64,000 nt of DNA from an uncultured Bacteroidales bacterium. Its GTDB lineage: Bacteria > Bacteroidota > Bacteroidia > Bacteroidales > F082. The DNA lies in the NCBI GenBank assembly GCA_900318265.1, contig ONKA01000001.1, forward strand, positions 62,001-126,000, written 5' to 3'. Positions within the stretch are counted from its first letter, which is position 1. Each line of letters opens with the position of its first letter. Shown here piece after piece: positions 31,777-40,762 of the stretch. The notes under the pieces are model-generated. The model was not told where the DNA came from, did no database searches, and saw only the letters and a list, made by a program, of their open reading frames with translations. The translations under genes were made by a program, and so were the position numbers.

Positions 31777-34026
31777 ATGCGAAAGAAACTCTTACTCGCT
31801 GCCGTCATACTGACGGCATTCATGGGCAAATCCTTTGCCTGTGGATGGGATGACGGAGATTGGTATTACTACAATCTCTTCTCCCAGGAAATCATGAACG
31901 ACCCGATTTACCGCCCGTTCCTGTTGACGTACGAAACCAAGTATTACTGTGACACCACGCTTCGCAACGGCAACCTTGAGGAATGGCAGAAGTATCTGGG
32001 CCTGAGCTATGAAGACACCAAATATTTGGTGTTTGAATCTTCGCGCGAAGACTTGCAGAGCCTCACTAAAGGCAAGTCTGCTGCCGACAGGAAGCTGTCC
32101 TTCGCCACGCCCGAGTTTGTGAAGAAGCACAAGCAGGCATTACTCTATTTGGCTTACACCAAATACCTTGAGCCCTACATGCGCATCATTCCCGACCCCA
32201 ATCTCGAAGTTTACAATTGGTGGTGGGACGAGCCGTATGAACACAATGCCGGCGAATTGGACTACAACAAGGTGAAGAACGTGCTTGTCACAAGCTGGAA
32301 AGCCGAGAAGGACGACGAGCTCAAGCTGCGCTATGGCTATCAATTGGTTAGACTGGCCCATTATACGCGTCGTTTCAAAGAGGCCGTGCAACTGTTCGAC
32401 CAGTATGTGAAGCCTTTGAACATGCGCACCGAGATGTATTATTACGCCTTGAGCCAGAAGGCTGGTGCTTTGCGTGGCATGGGCGAGACCGAGCAAGCCA
32501 ATCGTGAGTTCATTCACGTGTTCACCAATTCCAGCGACTTGAAGACGGTGGCCTATACCTCGATGACGTTTGGCGAGGAAAATGACATCAACTTTGCCGA
32601 TTTCGTGGCTGGTGCAGCCGACGACAAGGAACGCAACGAGATCTATTTCATGATGGGTTACAGCGACTTCAACAATCCCGTCAACGAAATCGAGAAGATT
32701 GTGGCCAACGATCCTAATGCCATTCAAGCCAAGGTGCTGATGGTGCGTGCGGTCAACCTGATTGAGCGTGCACTGCTCACCACCTCGCTGAGTGCTGATG
32801 ACAACGAGGCCCTCTATCCCTCATGGAATGCCAGCGAGTCCGAGACAATGGCCTTCTTCGAGCAAGCCGTTCGCCTGAGCGACAAGCAGCTTGACAATTC
32901 CTCCGACAAGAACTTCTGGAACCTCATCTCATCTTACCTCCATTTCCTCGACCAGGACTTTGAAAAAGCCAGCAATTGCCTCGCCAAAGTGAAGTCGAAC
33001 GACGAACTTTACATGAAGACGGTGGACTGCTTGACCGCCTATATCGACCTCTGCCGTCAACCCACGATCGATTCCAAAACTGAAGACTATCTATTGGGCA
33101 AATACCCGGACCTCTTCTACAAACCTTGTTGCAACAATCTCTCTGACTATAACTTTGTCAGTCTGGTGCTGCACAACCGCTATGCCCGTCAGGATGAACA
33201 TGCTAAATCATACTTGGTGCTGCACTCACTGCAGAGATTGGAAGACAATCCTGATGAGAAACTACTTGATGAGATCCAAACCTTCCTAAACAAGAAAAAG
33301 AAGACCGCACTGGAGCAAAGCATTGCCGAAAACGGGACTATAGATTGGACCGACTATAACAATTACATCGCCTATTTCAAGGGCGTGTTGCGTCTCACCG
33401 ATGGTAACTTCAAGGAAGCCAAGAAGCAGTTTGAAAAGCAAACCCGTCTCAAGGTGTCGAAGCGCATCTTCGGCCACAATATTGAGGTGTATTACAGCGG
33501 CGACGAAAAAGACATCATGCGCGACGACTACCTCAGCGAGTTCCCCTTCATCCACGACAACATGACCGAGCTCGATGTGGCCGATGCCTTGATGCAACTT
33601 GAAAAGATTGGAAATAAGAAAGGTGACGAGGCCGCCAAGGCCAACTACCTGATTGCCAACTTCTACTACAACGTCAGCGTCACGGGTTATTATCGTCACT
33701 ATCTGCGTTTCGACAACAACAATGGTTTCTGCTACGACAAGTATGGCTCATACGGCGACGAGCCTTATAAGAATACCTTGCAGCTGTCGAGTAACTATTT
33801 GGAGAAGGCCATGAAGACTGCCAGCGATAACGAACTGAAGGCTCATATCGTGTTTGCGCAGGCTAAGAATGCACAACAGGAGATGGAAGCATCGGCAGTG
33901 TCAGCATGGGAACTCACCCGCGTGGTTCCGCAAGACCAACTTTATATTTTGGACCAGTTCAAGGGTACCGCGTATCAAAAGGATGTGTATTCCAACTGCT
34001 TGTATTACAGCGATTACCACAACTAA
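31777..34026 (+). CDS. Secreted helical-repeat (TPR-like) protein, partner of the DUF3142-like lipoprotein
   Basis: This 749-residue protein has a signal peptide (MRKKLLLAAVILTAFMGKSFA) and then CGWDDGDWYYYNLFSQE. Most of the rest is predicted helical with TPR-like pairs, for example ARxYTRRFKEAVQLFDQYV, ALSQKAGALRGMGETEQANR and YFKGVLRLTDGNFKEAKKQF. The end contains KTASDNELKAHIVFAQAKNA. I recognise no enzyme motif. It follows the DUF3142-like gene by 6 bp and ends at a strong terminator, so a two-gene unit for an envelope function is likely. A scaffold for glycan or protein partners is possible, but not shown. Confidence 0.65.
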   Translation: MRKKLLLAAVILTAFMGKSFACGWDDGDWYYYNLFSQEIMNDPIYRPFLLTYETKYYCDTTLRNGNLEEWQKYLGLSYEDTKYLVFESSREDLQSLTKGKSAADRKLSFATPEFVKKHKQALLYLAYTKYLEPYMRIIPDPNLEVYNWWWDEPYEHNAGELDYNKVKNVLVTSWKAEKDDELKLRYGYQLVRLAHYTRRFKEAVQLFDQYVKPLNMRTEMYYYALSQKAGALRGMGETEQANREFIHVFTNSSDLKTVAYTSMTFGEENDINFADFVAGAADDKERNEIYFMMGYSDFNNPVNEIEKIVANDPNAIQAKVLMVRAVNLIERALLTTSLSADDNEALYPSWNASESETMAFFEQAVRLSDKQLDNSSDKNFWNLISSYLHFLDQDFEKASNCLAKVKSNDELYMKTVDCLTAYIDLCRQPTIDSKTEDYLLGKYPDLFYKPCCNNLSDYNFVSLVLHNRYARQDEHAKSYLVLHSLQRLEDNPDEKLLDEIQTFLNKKKKTALEQSIAENGTIDWTDYNNYIAYFKGVLRLTDGNFKEAKKQFEKQTRLKVSKRIFGHNIEVYYSGDEKDIMRDDYLSEFPFIHDNMTELDVADALMQLEKIGNKKGDEAAKANYLIANFYYNVSVTGYYRHYLRFDNNNGFCYDKYGSYGDEPYKNTLQLSSNYLEKAMKTASDNELKAHIVFAQAKNAQQEMEASAVSAWELTRVVPQDQLYILDQFKGTAYQKDVYSNCLYYSDYHN

Positions 34027-34050
34027 TCCATAAATACCGCCACTAAACAA

Positions 34051-34084
34051 AAAGCAGGTTGCCTGTAGGCAACCTGCTTTTTTT
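34051..34084 (+). terminator. Intrinsic terminator after the helical-repeat gene
   Basis: A 13-bp perfect stem (34051-34063 with 34068-34080) with loop TGTA, followed by TTTT (34081-34084). Confidence 0.92.
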
Positions 34085-34238
34085 GTTTTGTTTTGGAACC
34101 GAGGAACATGAAATAGGAGGTGAGAGACAATTTTTTTTAGACTATCTGATAAAAATGGGTGTTTACACCCACATTAATTCGTTTTTTTTACTATATTTTT
34201 GTGGCGTGAAATTGTTTAACCTTTAAAATCGTAACGCT

Positions 34239-36074
34239 ATGAAAAAGTATTTGCTTACACTTGCTTTGACGCTAGCCATGGCTGGCGCGACATTGGCCCA
34301 GGATGTATGGTCGGTGGGCTATTTCAATGAAGAAGGCAACCAGAAGGCTGCCATTTATAAGAACGACCAAATGTACCATTATGCCTATTATCCAGGTATA
34401 ACAAACGTTGCGACCAGTGTGGTGCAAGACCCCACCAACGGCGATGTGTATTGGTCGAACTGCAGTTCACAAAGCGGTACTCCTTACAAAGCCGCTATCT
34501 ATTGTAACAGACAGCAAGCTGTATCTATTGATGATGCTTACATCCACAACATGTTTTGGTATGATGACGGCAGCAACTATCAACCGATGCCTAGTCGTTT
34601 GTATTCTGCTGGTTATCGGATGGGAACAGATAACCGAAAGTATGCCACGGTTTGGATTGGAACTTCAAGCATTCCCTTGTTTTCTCCAGACTATATGAGT
34701 TACTACGAGTCGGAAGCCTACGGCATTTGCGTGACGCTAGAAGAGATTGATCACAGCGGCGAAGCCTATGCACGATACTACTGCGGCTATGCCCAGAACT
34801 CAGAGGGTGGCGGTAGCCCCGTCCCAACTGTATGGAAAAACGACGAAGTGCTCTACGAACTCGGCGATCACTACGGCTATGCCTACGGCCTCGACTATTA
34901 CTCAGGCGATGTCTACACGGTAGGTTGTGAAATCATTAACGACAATTATGTGGCCAAGGTTTGGAAAAATAACTCCGAGCTTTACGCCTTGACTAGTGAC
35001 TTGTTTAATGCGCGTGCGTGGAAGATTAAGGTGGTGGATGGCGATGTCTATGTGTGCGGATGGGCTTGGGGGGGCACAACGCTCTGCATCTGGAAGAACG
35101 GAGAGCTCATGCACATCGAAAATAGTGGTTCCCCTACCAACCTCCGGAGCTTTGCAGTGAACGAGAATGGTGTGTACTATGCTGTTGTAAAAGGACCGTC
35201 AAGCAATAACTATACGGGATACATCTATAAGGACGGAGTGCAACTCTATGCACCCGAGAGCTGTGACTATTTGTATGACCTCTGTGTCGAGAAGGTGGAA
35301 TGTGGAACGTCGAATGCACAATCTACGCCCTATTTCGAGGGTTTTGAGAGGTGTTTTACCGACTGGGCCTGCTGGGAAAAGATTGATGTCGATGACGACA
35401 ATTATTCCTATTGGAGCGGTAATATTGGCTATGAAGTGCCTTCCTATTGGATGCGCTTTGGAAATAGCAACGACGATCCTTACCAAGGCGATTACTGCGC
35501 CAGGCATCGGTTTGGCGAAGACTATCAACATGGCGTACTCATTACTCCGCAAATTCATCTACAGTGTGGTGCCGAAGAGTCGTATCTGACCTTCCAAACT
35601 AGGGAACAGTATCCTGAGGATCTTTACATTGAAACAGTCCTGATCTCCACTACAGGCAACAATGCGGGTGATTTCAATCCCATTTGGAACCAAGAGAACC
35701 CATCCAACGAATGGAAAGAGGTCAAGATTGACTTATCCGCCTATGAATGTGAAGACATCTACATTGCTTTCGAGTATGGAGGGGAAAATGGACACACATG
35801 GTTTATCGACAATGTGTTGGTGGATCAAAGCCCTGTCAGTGTGAGTGAAGAATATGAAGATGCGTTTGCCGTTAGTCCTAATCCGGCCAATGCTAGCATC
35901 CGCATCAATGGCCTTGATGCCGTTAGTGAGGTGTGCATCTACAACATGCTTGGTGAGCGAATCATGACAGTTCGCGTTGGGGACAAACAGGAAATCGACA
36001 TCAGTGAACTGAGCGATGGGTTGTACTTCTTGCGTTGCGGCAATAAGACGGCTCGTTTTGTGAAAGCTTTGTGA
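34239..36074 (+). CDS. T9SS surface protein: beta-propeller and choice-of-anchor J domain
   Basis: This 611-residue protein has a signal peptide (MKKYLLTLALTLAMAGATLA). Residues about 22-355 carry propeller repeats related to those of the 6900-9734 protein (VWKNDEVLYELG, VWKNNSELYALT, IWKNGELMHIE, IYKDGVQLYAPESC). Residues about 365-535 match a choice-of-anchor J/cleaved-adhesin domain (YFEGFERCFTDWACWEKIDVD; LYIETVLISTTG; GENGHTWFIDNVLVD). A T9SS sorting domain (VSPNPANASIRING ... GLYFLRCGNK) ends it. A surface adhesin or carbohydrate-binding role is plausible; ligand unknown. A candidate -7 TATTTTTG lies at 34194-34201. Confidence 0.82.
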   Translation: MKKYLLTLALTLAMAGATLAQDVWSVGYFNEEGNQKAAIYKNDQMYHYAYYPGITNVATSVVQDPTNGDVYWSNCSSQSGTPYKAAIYCNRQQAVSIDDAYIHNMFWYDDGSNYQPMPSRLYSAGYRMGTDNRKYATVWIGTSSIPLFSPDYMSYYESEAYGICVTLEEIDHSGEAYARYYCGYAQNSEGGGSPVPTVWKNDEVLYELGDHYGYAYGLDYYSGDVYTVGCEIINDNYVAKVWKNNSELYALTSDLFNARAWKIKVVDGDVYVCGWAWGGTTLCIWKNGELMHIENSGSPTNLRSFAVNENGVYYAVVKGPSSNNYTGYIYKDGVQLYAPESCDYLYDLCVEKVECGTSNAQSTPYFEGFERCFTDWACWEKIDVDDDNYSYWSGNIGYEVPSYWMRFGNSNDDPYQGDYCARHRFGEDYQHGVLITPQIHLQCGAEESYLTFQTREQYPEDLYIETVLISTTGNNAGDFNPIWNQENPSNEWKEVKIDLSAYECEDIYIAFEYGGENGHTWFIDNVLVDQSPVSVSEEYEDAFAVSPNPANASIRINGLDAVSEVCIYNMLGERIMTVRVGDKQEIDISELSDGLYFLRCGNKTARFVKAL

Positions 36075-36097
36075 TATTGGTTATAAAACGATTCATT

Positions 36098-36138
36098 AAC
36101 CACAATCCCGTATTTCGGTACGAGATTGTGGTTTTTTT
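36098..36138 (+). terminator. Terminator of the choice-of-anchor J gene
   Basis: A 10-bp perfect stem (36098-36107 with 36124-36133) with a partly paired loop, followed by a T-run to 36138. The T-run also supplies the TTTG -33 element of the next promoter. Confidence 0.8.
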
Positions 36139-36168
36139 GTGCTGCAAAAAGAAAAACAATTATATTTG
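36136..36168 (+). promoter_or_regulatory. Promoter for the TPR histidine kinase
   Basis: TTTG (36136-36139), a 21-bp spacer and TATATTTG (36161-36168). The first downstream ATG is at 36177, which fixes the start. Confidence 0.75.
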
Positions 36169-36176
36169 CATCGATT

Positions 36177-38048
36177 ATGAAAAGAATTGTCATCATATTC
36201 CTGCTTGTGTTGAACGTGATTGCAGCAAAGGCACAAGATTCCGACACGACCATGTCGTTGAAAGAACGTATCTTTTACCATTATGATCGGTCGGAGTTCG
36301 AGGAAGTGGTGCGTTTCGGCAAAGAAGCCCTCGCCGTTTATGAGTCCGAAGGCGACCTTTTCGAAATGGCGGGCTGCTACAACGTGCTTGGCGTGGCCTA
36401 TCAGCGACTTGGGCGCTTCGAAGAATCTATCGAGAACTACGAACATTGCGCTGATGTGATGGAGCAACTGAAGGCTGGCGAGGGCGAAAAAGAACAGAAA
36501 CAGACAGCGCGGTTCTACGATAAGAACATCCGCTACACGCGCAACAATATGGCTAAGGTGTTTCTAGTGATGGAGGAGTTTGACCAAGCAGAGAAACTCT
36601 ATCTTGATTGTATCCAAATGCTTGGTGAACCCATTGACACCATCGACTTCCAAGACTTGGCCACTTATTGGCAGAATCTTTCAGAGGTATACATGAAGCA
36701 GGCAAAGGGCGAAGTGGGCGAGGAGAAGGCTACCTTCTTGCAGGCATCGGTAGATTATGCCGAGCGGTCAGTGGCGTTGTCCGAACAATATGATGTGTTG
36801 CCGTTCAAGCGGGTGACTAAGGTTGTGATGTTGGCACAGGCCTATCGTGCCGCAGGGCGGACGGATGAAGCATTGGCTGTGGCTCAAGAAGCCCTCGCTT
36901 CGGCAGAGGTTATCGACGACCCCTATTTGTTAGCCGAAGCATATGCCGTTTTGGGAGGTTGTGAAGCCGATTTGGGTCAGAACAAGATTGCAGAAGGCCA
37001 TCTTCGACAAGCTTTGGATTTGGCCACCGAAAACCATTTCGACGAGCTGCAAATAGACCTCCTCAAGAGTGCCTGCACAGTAGCAAGGCATTTCGACAAA
37101 GGATTGGCCTTAGACTATTTTGAGCAATATACTGCCATAAAGGACTCCGTTTTCAATGAAAGGCAACAACAACTTATCCGCGACTATCAGGTGAAATATG
37201 ACCTCGCCGAAAAGGAACACCAAATCGCCTTTCAAACGGCAAAGAATGAGTCTAATAAGATGATAATCATATTGTTGACTATTCTTGCGGTTTTGTTGCT
37301 TATTCTTTTTGCCATGGGTATGTATATCAGCAGGGTCAGGAAACTGAAAAACAAAACTCTTGAACAAAACAGTTGGGTCAAAGACCGCGTTTTCTCCATA
37401 GTCTCGCATGACTTTAAGACCTCTGTGCTGTCGCAAAACCTTTTGCTCGACGTGATGGAGAAGCATTTCGACGAAATGCAGCCCAGTGGCATTAAGGAAA
37501 AGGTGTCGACACTGAAGACTTCGTCGGACATGCTGAAAGAGAACATGCTCAATATGATAGAATGGATGAAAATGGAGATGAGTGGTGGCATTGGCAAGAA
37601 GAGTGGTTTCAATGTGCGGACATTGGTTGAGGAGAGTGTCGAATCGCAGTGGGTCGATGTGTCAAAGAAGCGTTTACACATCGTCAATGATGTGGATGAG
37701 GGCTTCGAAGCGTGCGACGATGTCGATTTGGCGAGACTCATCTTGCGTAATCTTATCAACAATGCGGTCAAGTTTTCGTTGCCCGACGGTACCATCCGCA
37801 TTTGGGCCGAAGAGGAAAGCGGACGCATTTGGCTCGTCGTGGCTGACCAAGGCAAGGGAATGAAGCGAGACCATCTAGAAAGACTGTCGAACGAACCTGT
37901 TTCACCCAAGTCAAGGGCGCAAGGCGATGGCAGCTCGGGTATTGGTTTGGCGTTATGTAAGGATTTGTTGGAACTCAATGGCGAAAAAATCGACATACAG
38001 AGCGAGGAAGACAAAGGCACTACAGTAAGATTCTCTCTAAAGAAATGA
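36177..38048 (+). CDS. TPR-containing sensor histidine kinase
   Basis: This 623-residue kinase has a signal peptide (MKRIVIIFLLVLNVIAAKAQ), then an extracytoplasmic TPR region (about residues 25-340; e.g. CYNVLGVAYQRLGRFEESIE), one membrane segment (MIIILLTILAVLLLILFAMG), and the cytosolic HisKA and HATPase domains. The phosphorylated His is in VSHDFKTSV. The ATPase boxes are NLINNAVKFSLPDG (N), VVADQGKGM (G1), and GSSGIGLALCKDL (G2). The TPR region should sense a peptide or envelope protein. It is followed after 4 bp by a LuxR-type response regulator. The in-frame ATG 51 bp upstream lies before the promoter and is rejected. Confidence 0.92.
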   Translation: MKRIVIIFLLVLNVIAAKAQDSDTTMSLKERIFYHYDRSEFEEVVRFGKEALAVYESEGDLFEMAGCYNVLGVAYQRLGRFEESIENYEHCADVMEQLKAGEGEKEQKQTARFYDKNIRYTRNNMAKVFLVMEEFDQAEKLYLDCIQMLGEPIDTIDFQDLATYWQNLSEVYMKQAKGEVGEEKATFLQASVDYAERSVALSEQYDVLPFKRVTKVVMLAQAYRAAGRTDEALAVAQEALASAEVIDDPYLLAEAYAVLGGCEADLGQNKIAEGHLRQALDLATENHFDELQIDLLKSACTVARHFDKGLALDYFEQYTAIKDSVFNERQQQLIRDYQVKYDLAEKEHQIAFQTAKNESNKMIIILLTILAVLLLILFAMGMYISRVRKLKNKTLEQNSWVKDRVFSIVSHDFKTSVLSQNLLLDVMEKHFDEMQPSGIKEKVSTLKTSSDMLKENMLNMIEWMKMEMSGGIGKKSGFNVRTLVEESVESQWVDVSKKRLHIVNDVDEGFEACDDVDLARLILRNLINNAVKFSLPDGTIRIWAEEESGRIWLVVADQGKGMKRDHLERLSNEPVSPKSRAQGDGSSGIGLALCKDLLELNGEKIDIQSEEDKGTTVRFSLKK

Positions 38049-38052
38049 TTAT

Positions 38053-38691
38053 ATGACAAAACAATTCAATAAACCCATTAGGATATTGCTCGTTGAGGAT
38101 CATCCGATTTACCGCGAAGGATTGCAATTGGCGCTTTCGTTTTCAGGCATTGATTGTATCGTTGTGGCCTCCACGGCCAACGTGCAAGAGGCTGTCTCAT
38201 TCATAGAGAGCCATCCCGAGGGGATAGACCTTGTCATGCTCGACTTTTTCCTTCCTGACGGCAATGGAAATGATGTCACAGAGGCACTAAAGAAGCACGG
38301 CTCAAACGTGAAAGTGTTGGTTGTTACCAGCGCCACCGATGCTCCCGAGGTGGTTCGACTAGCTGGTCAAGGCATACATGGTGTCATTGGCAAGGAGGTC
38401 GAGTCGTCGGATTTGGGCAATATCATTTTGTCGATCATGAATGACGAGTATTGTTTCGGATTCAATCGCATGCGGAAGAGTCCCAATGATGACGAAGACC
38501 TCGACCTGACACCGCGCGAAGCCGAAGTCATGCGTCTTTTCGTGCAAGGGAAAAGCGCGAAACAAATCGCCAATGAGTTATGTGTCAGCCTGCGAACCGT
38601 TGAAAGGCATAGGGAAAACATCTATCGTAAGTTCAACCTCAATTCCATCACCGACATGATCAAGTTCGCCCTCATAAGAGGAATAGTGTAG
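38053..38691 (+). CDS. LuxR-family response regulator
   Basis: This 212-residue regulator has a REC domain (ILLVEDHPIYREGLQLAL; phosphorylated Asp in LVMLDFFLPDGNG; VLVVTSATDA; GVIGKE) and a C-terminal NarL/LuxR-type HTH (LTPREAEVMRLFVQGKSAKQ; VSLRTVERHRENIYRKFNLN). The gene starts 4 bp after the kinase stop codon, which indicates a cognate pair. Target genes are unknown; adjacent T9SS surface genes are a reasonable guess only. A short hairpin (38692-38712) follows without a good T-run. Confidence 0.93.
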   Translation: MTKQFNKPIRILLVEDHPIYREGLQLALSFSGIDCIVVASTANVQEAVSFIESHPEGIDLVMLDFFLPDGNGNDVTEALKKHGSNVKVLVVTSATDAPEVVRLAGQGIHGVIGKEVESSDLGNIILSIMNDEYCFGFNRMRKSPNDDEDLDLTPREAEVMRLFVQGKSAKQIANELCVSLRTVERHRENIYRKFNLNSITDMIKFALIRGIV

Positions 38692-38822
38692 AGACACCAA
38701 TTTGTCGTGTCTAGAAACCAACGATACTATCCCCAAACGCCGATTTGTCTTGTCTCAAAATTGTATTGGAAACGCTTTGAAATGATAATTCTACGGAGTC
38801 AATGGCGTCTCCACATGCATAG

Positions 38823-40016
38823 TCATTCAATCTCCAAGGTCTTCTTGCAGATTTCGATTTCGCCTGGGTCGCCGGTGTACTTGCCGAGGTCGTCGCTGAG
38901 CTTGACCACCTTCTTCCATGTACGTTTCTCGGTGATCTTGGCAGCCGTGAGTTTCACTACGATGTTCATGGCCTTTACGTTGTCGACGTCGCAGGTGAGG
39001 TGGGTGCCGATACCGAATGAGTCTTGCATGCGGCCGGCAACCGCCTCATGGATGGCGATGGCTTCGTCTACGTTCAAGCCGTTGCTGAAGATGATGGACT
39101 TCTGTGCCGGGTCGACGCCGAGTTCCTTGTATTTCTCGATGATTTCTTCCAAGGCCTCGTAGTTGTCGCCGCTGTCGACGCGCAAGCCGTCAAACAACTT
39201 GGCATGCAGCTGTGTGAAGTTCTGGAAGAAGGCCTTGCGTGTGTAGGTGTCGTAGAGGAACACGCCCAAGCTGCCAGCATAAACATCTTGCCAGTAATCC
39301 ATGGCGAGGTAGTTGGCCTCATTGTAACCGTAGAGCGAGCAAGTCTCGATGAACTGGTGGCTCATGGTGCCGATGGGGGTGAGGTCGTACTTCATGGCCA
39401 ACAATACGTTGCTGGTACCCACGAAGCAGGTCTTGGTGAATTGCTTTTGCGCCTCGATGAAGCTGCGGATGACCAGGTCTTGATGCTCGAAGGAGAAGCG
39501 GCGGCGTGTGCCAAAGTCGCTGAACTTGACGCCGTTGCCAATGAGACGGATGCCCTTGGCGTAAGATTTCTGGTATTCCTTTTCGGCATCGTATGTCTCA
39601 AACTCACCTTTCAGCTCGTGCATTAGTTCGGAGACGGTGGCCAGGATGGGCATCTCCCAAAAGACGGTGCGCCACAGCAGGCCGGTCACGGTGATGTGAA
39701 GATGACCTTCCTCGTCTTGGCTCACCTCGACCTCGGAGGGGCGCATGTGGAAGCCTTTCAGGAAGGTGAAGAACCACAGCGGGAAGTAGTAGCATTTCCG
39801 CTTCATGAACCGCACTTCTTCGTTGGTGATTTTGATGTCGCCATAGAGGTCGAATTGTTCTCTAAGTTTCTCGGCGAAGCCAGGGGGATAGACCGTGTTG
39901 TTGCGGTCGACGAAGGTATATTGTCCCATGGCGCGGGGGAACTTCTGCAGATAGGCGTAGCACACGCTGAAGGTGTAGAGGTCGTTGTCTAACAGGCTGG
40001 TGATGATTTGTCTCAT
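38823..40016 (-). CDS. pncB: Nicotinate phosphoribosyltransferase
   Basis: This 397-residue enzyme makes nicotinate mononucleotide from nicotinate, PRPP and ATP for NAD salvage. Recognised stretches are SLLDNDLYTFSVCYAYLQKF at the N-terminus, ENSRRRFSFEHQ-type region (DFGTRRRFSFEHQD), FVGTSNVLLAMKYDLTPIGT containing the conserved nucleotide-site loop, HQFIETCSLYGYNEANYLAM, GLRVDSGDNYEALEE and GIGTHLTCD. Length matches PncB. It lies last in a run of minus-strand genes; the upstream gap to the DUF47 gene is filled by a hairpin-forming repeat. Confidence 0.95.
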   Translation of the reverse strand: MRQIITSLLDNDLYTFSVCYAYLQKFPRAMGQYTFVDRNNTVYPPGFAEKLREQFDLYGDIKITNEEVRFMKRKCYYFPLWFFTFLKGFHMRPSEVEVSQDEEGHLHITVTGLLWRTVFWEMPILATVSELMHELKGEFETYDAEKEYQKSYAKGIRLIGNGVKFSDFGTRRRFSFEHQDLVIRSFIEAQKQFTKTCFVGTSNVLLAMKYDLTPIGTMSHQFIETCSLYGYNEANYLAMDYWQDVYAGSLGVFLYDTYTRKAFFQNFTQLHAKLFDGLRVDSGDNYEALEEIIEKYKELGVDPAQKSIIFSNGLNVDEAIAIHEAVAGRMQDSFGIGTHLTCDVDNVKAMNIVVKLTAAKITEKRTWKKVVKLSDDLGKYTGDPGEIEICKKTLEIE

Positions 40017-40030
40017 GGTGTATTCTTTTT

Positions 40031-40111
40031 TGGCTTTCAGCTTTCAGCAGTCAGCTTTCAGCTTGGTCGTACTGTGGCTGATAGCTGACAGCTGATGGCT
40101 GATAGCTGATT
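40031..40111. repeat. Hairpin-forming intergenic repeat of AGCTGA/TCAGCT units
   Basis: The left arm is a run of GCTTTCAGCTTTCAGC-type units (40033-40063) and the right arm a run of GCTGATAGCTGACAGC-type units (40077-40110). The arms are roughly complementary, so a long imperfect hairpin can form between pncB and the upstream DUF47 gene. Confidence 0.7.
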
Positions 40112-40758
40112 CATAACTTACTAATTATACTTCTAATCTTATCCGAAATATATTTCACTGAATTTGTTGTATTTTCAAGCACTTGCACGAGGTCCTTGCG
40201 CTTGATGATCTCGGTGAGGCTGTAATTCTGCTGGAAGAGTTTGCTGATGTAGCTGCCATAAAGCACATCGCTTTCGTTTTCCAAAGTCTTGATTTCCTGA
40301 CAGAGGCGGTTGATTTCCTTGCGTTTGTCCAACATCTGAGGCATGTCGACGATGATGTTGCTGAGGTTTTGGGCAGCAAACATGATGTTGTCTGCCATGG
40401 TAGTGAGGTCTTCATCAACGGCGAGGAAACGGCGCGTGAGGATAATGTTGGCCGAGTCGTCGATGCGGTCGAGGAAGGTGTCCATCATCTCGGCGAGTTC
40501 ATGCACGTCGTCACGGTCAAAAGGGGTGAGCACGGTAGCGAAGAGTTGGCTGTAGAAGTCGCGCAGTACCTGATCGCCTTCGGTCTCGCAGACCTTGATG
40601 TCTTTTCTCAAGGCTTCAAGCTGATCGAGGTCGGTCTCCATTAGCATCTGCCTCAGAAGCGTAGCAGCTTTGTCAATGTATGCTGCCTGCTGCTGGTAGA
40701 GCGGATAGAACTTAGTCTCCTTGGGGACGAAAAACTGGAAGAAACTGTTGAGACTCAT
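40111..40758 (-). CDS. DUF47/PhoU-like protein (second of two)
   Basis: This 215-residue helical protein belongs to the DUF47 family of PhoU-like regulators of inorganic phosphate transporters. Typical motifs are FKDFFQFF-like MSLNSFFQFFVPKETKFYPL, DRDDVHELAEMMDTFLDRID and the C-terminal RKDLVQVLENTTNSVKYISD. It is the last gene of a DUF47-PiT-DUF47 unit, starting 4 bp after the PiT stop. It shares the same layout with the protein at 41830-42480 (DREDMNALAMDLDKFLDFI; VEDTTDRAKEVTST), so they are paralogues. Confidence 0.88.
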   Translation of the reverse strand: MSLNSFFQFFVPKETKFYPLYQQQAAYIDKAATLLRQMLMETDLDQLEALRKDIKVCETEGDQVLRDFYSQLFATVLTPFDRDDVHELAEMMDTFLDRIDDSANIILTRRFLAVDEDLTTMADNIMFAAQNLSNIIVDMPQMLDKRKEINRLCQEIKTLENESDVLYGSYISKLFQQNYSLTEIIKRKDLVQVLENTTNSVKYISDKIRSIISKL

Positions 40759-40762
40759 GGTG

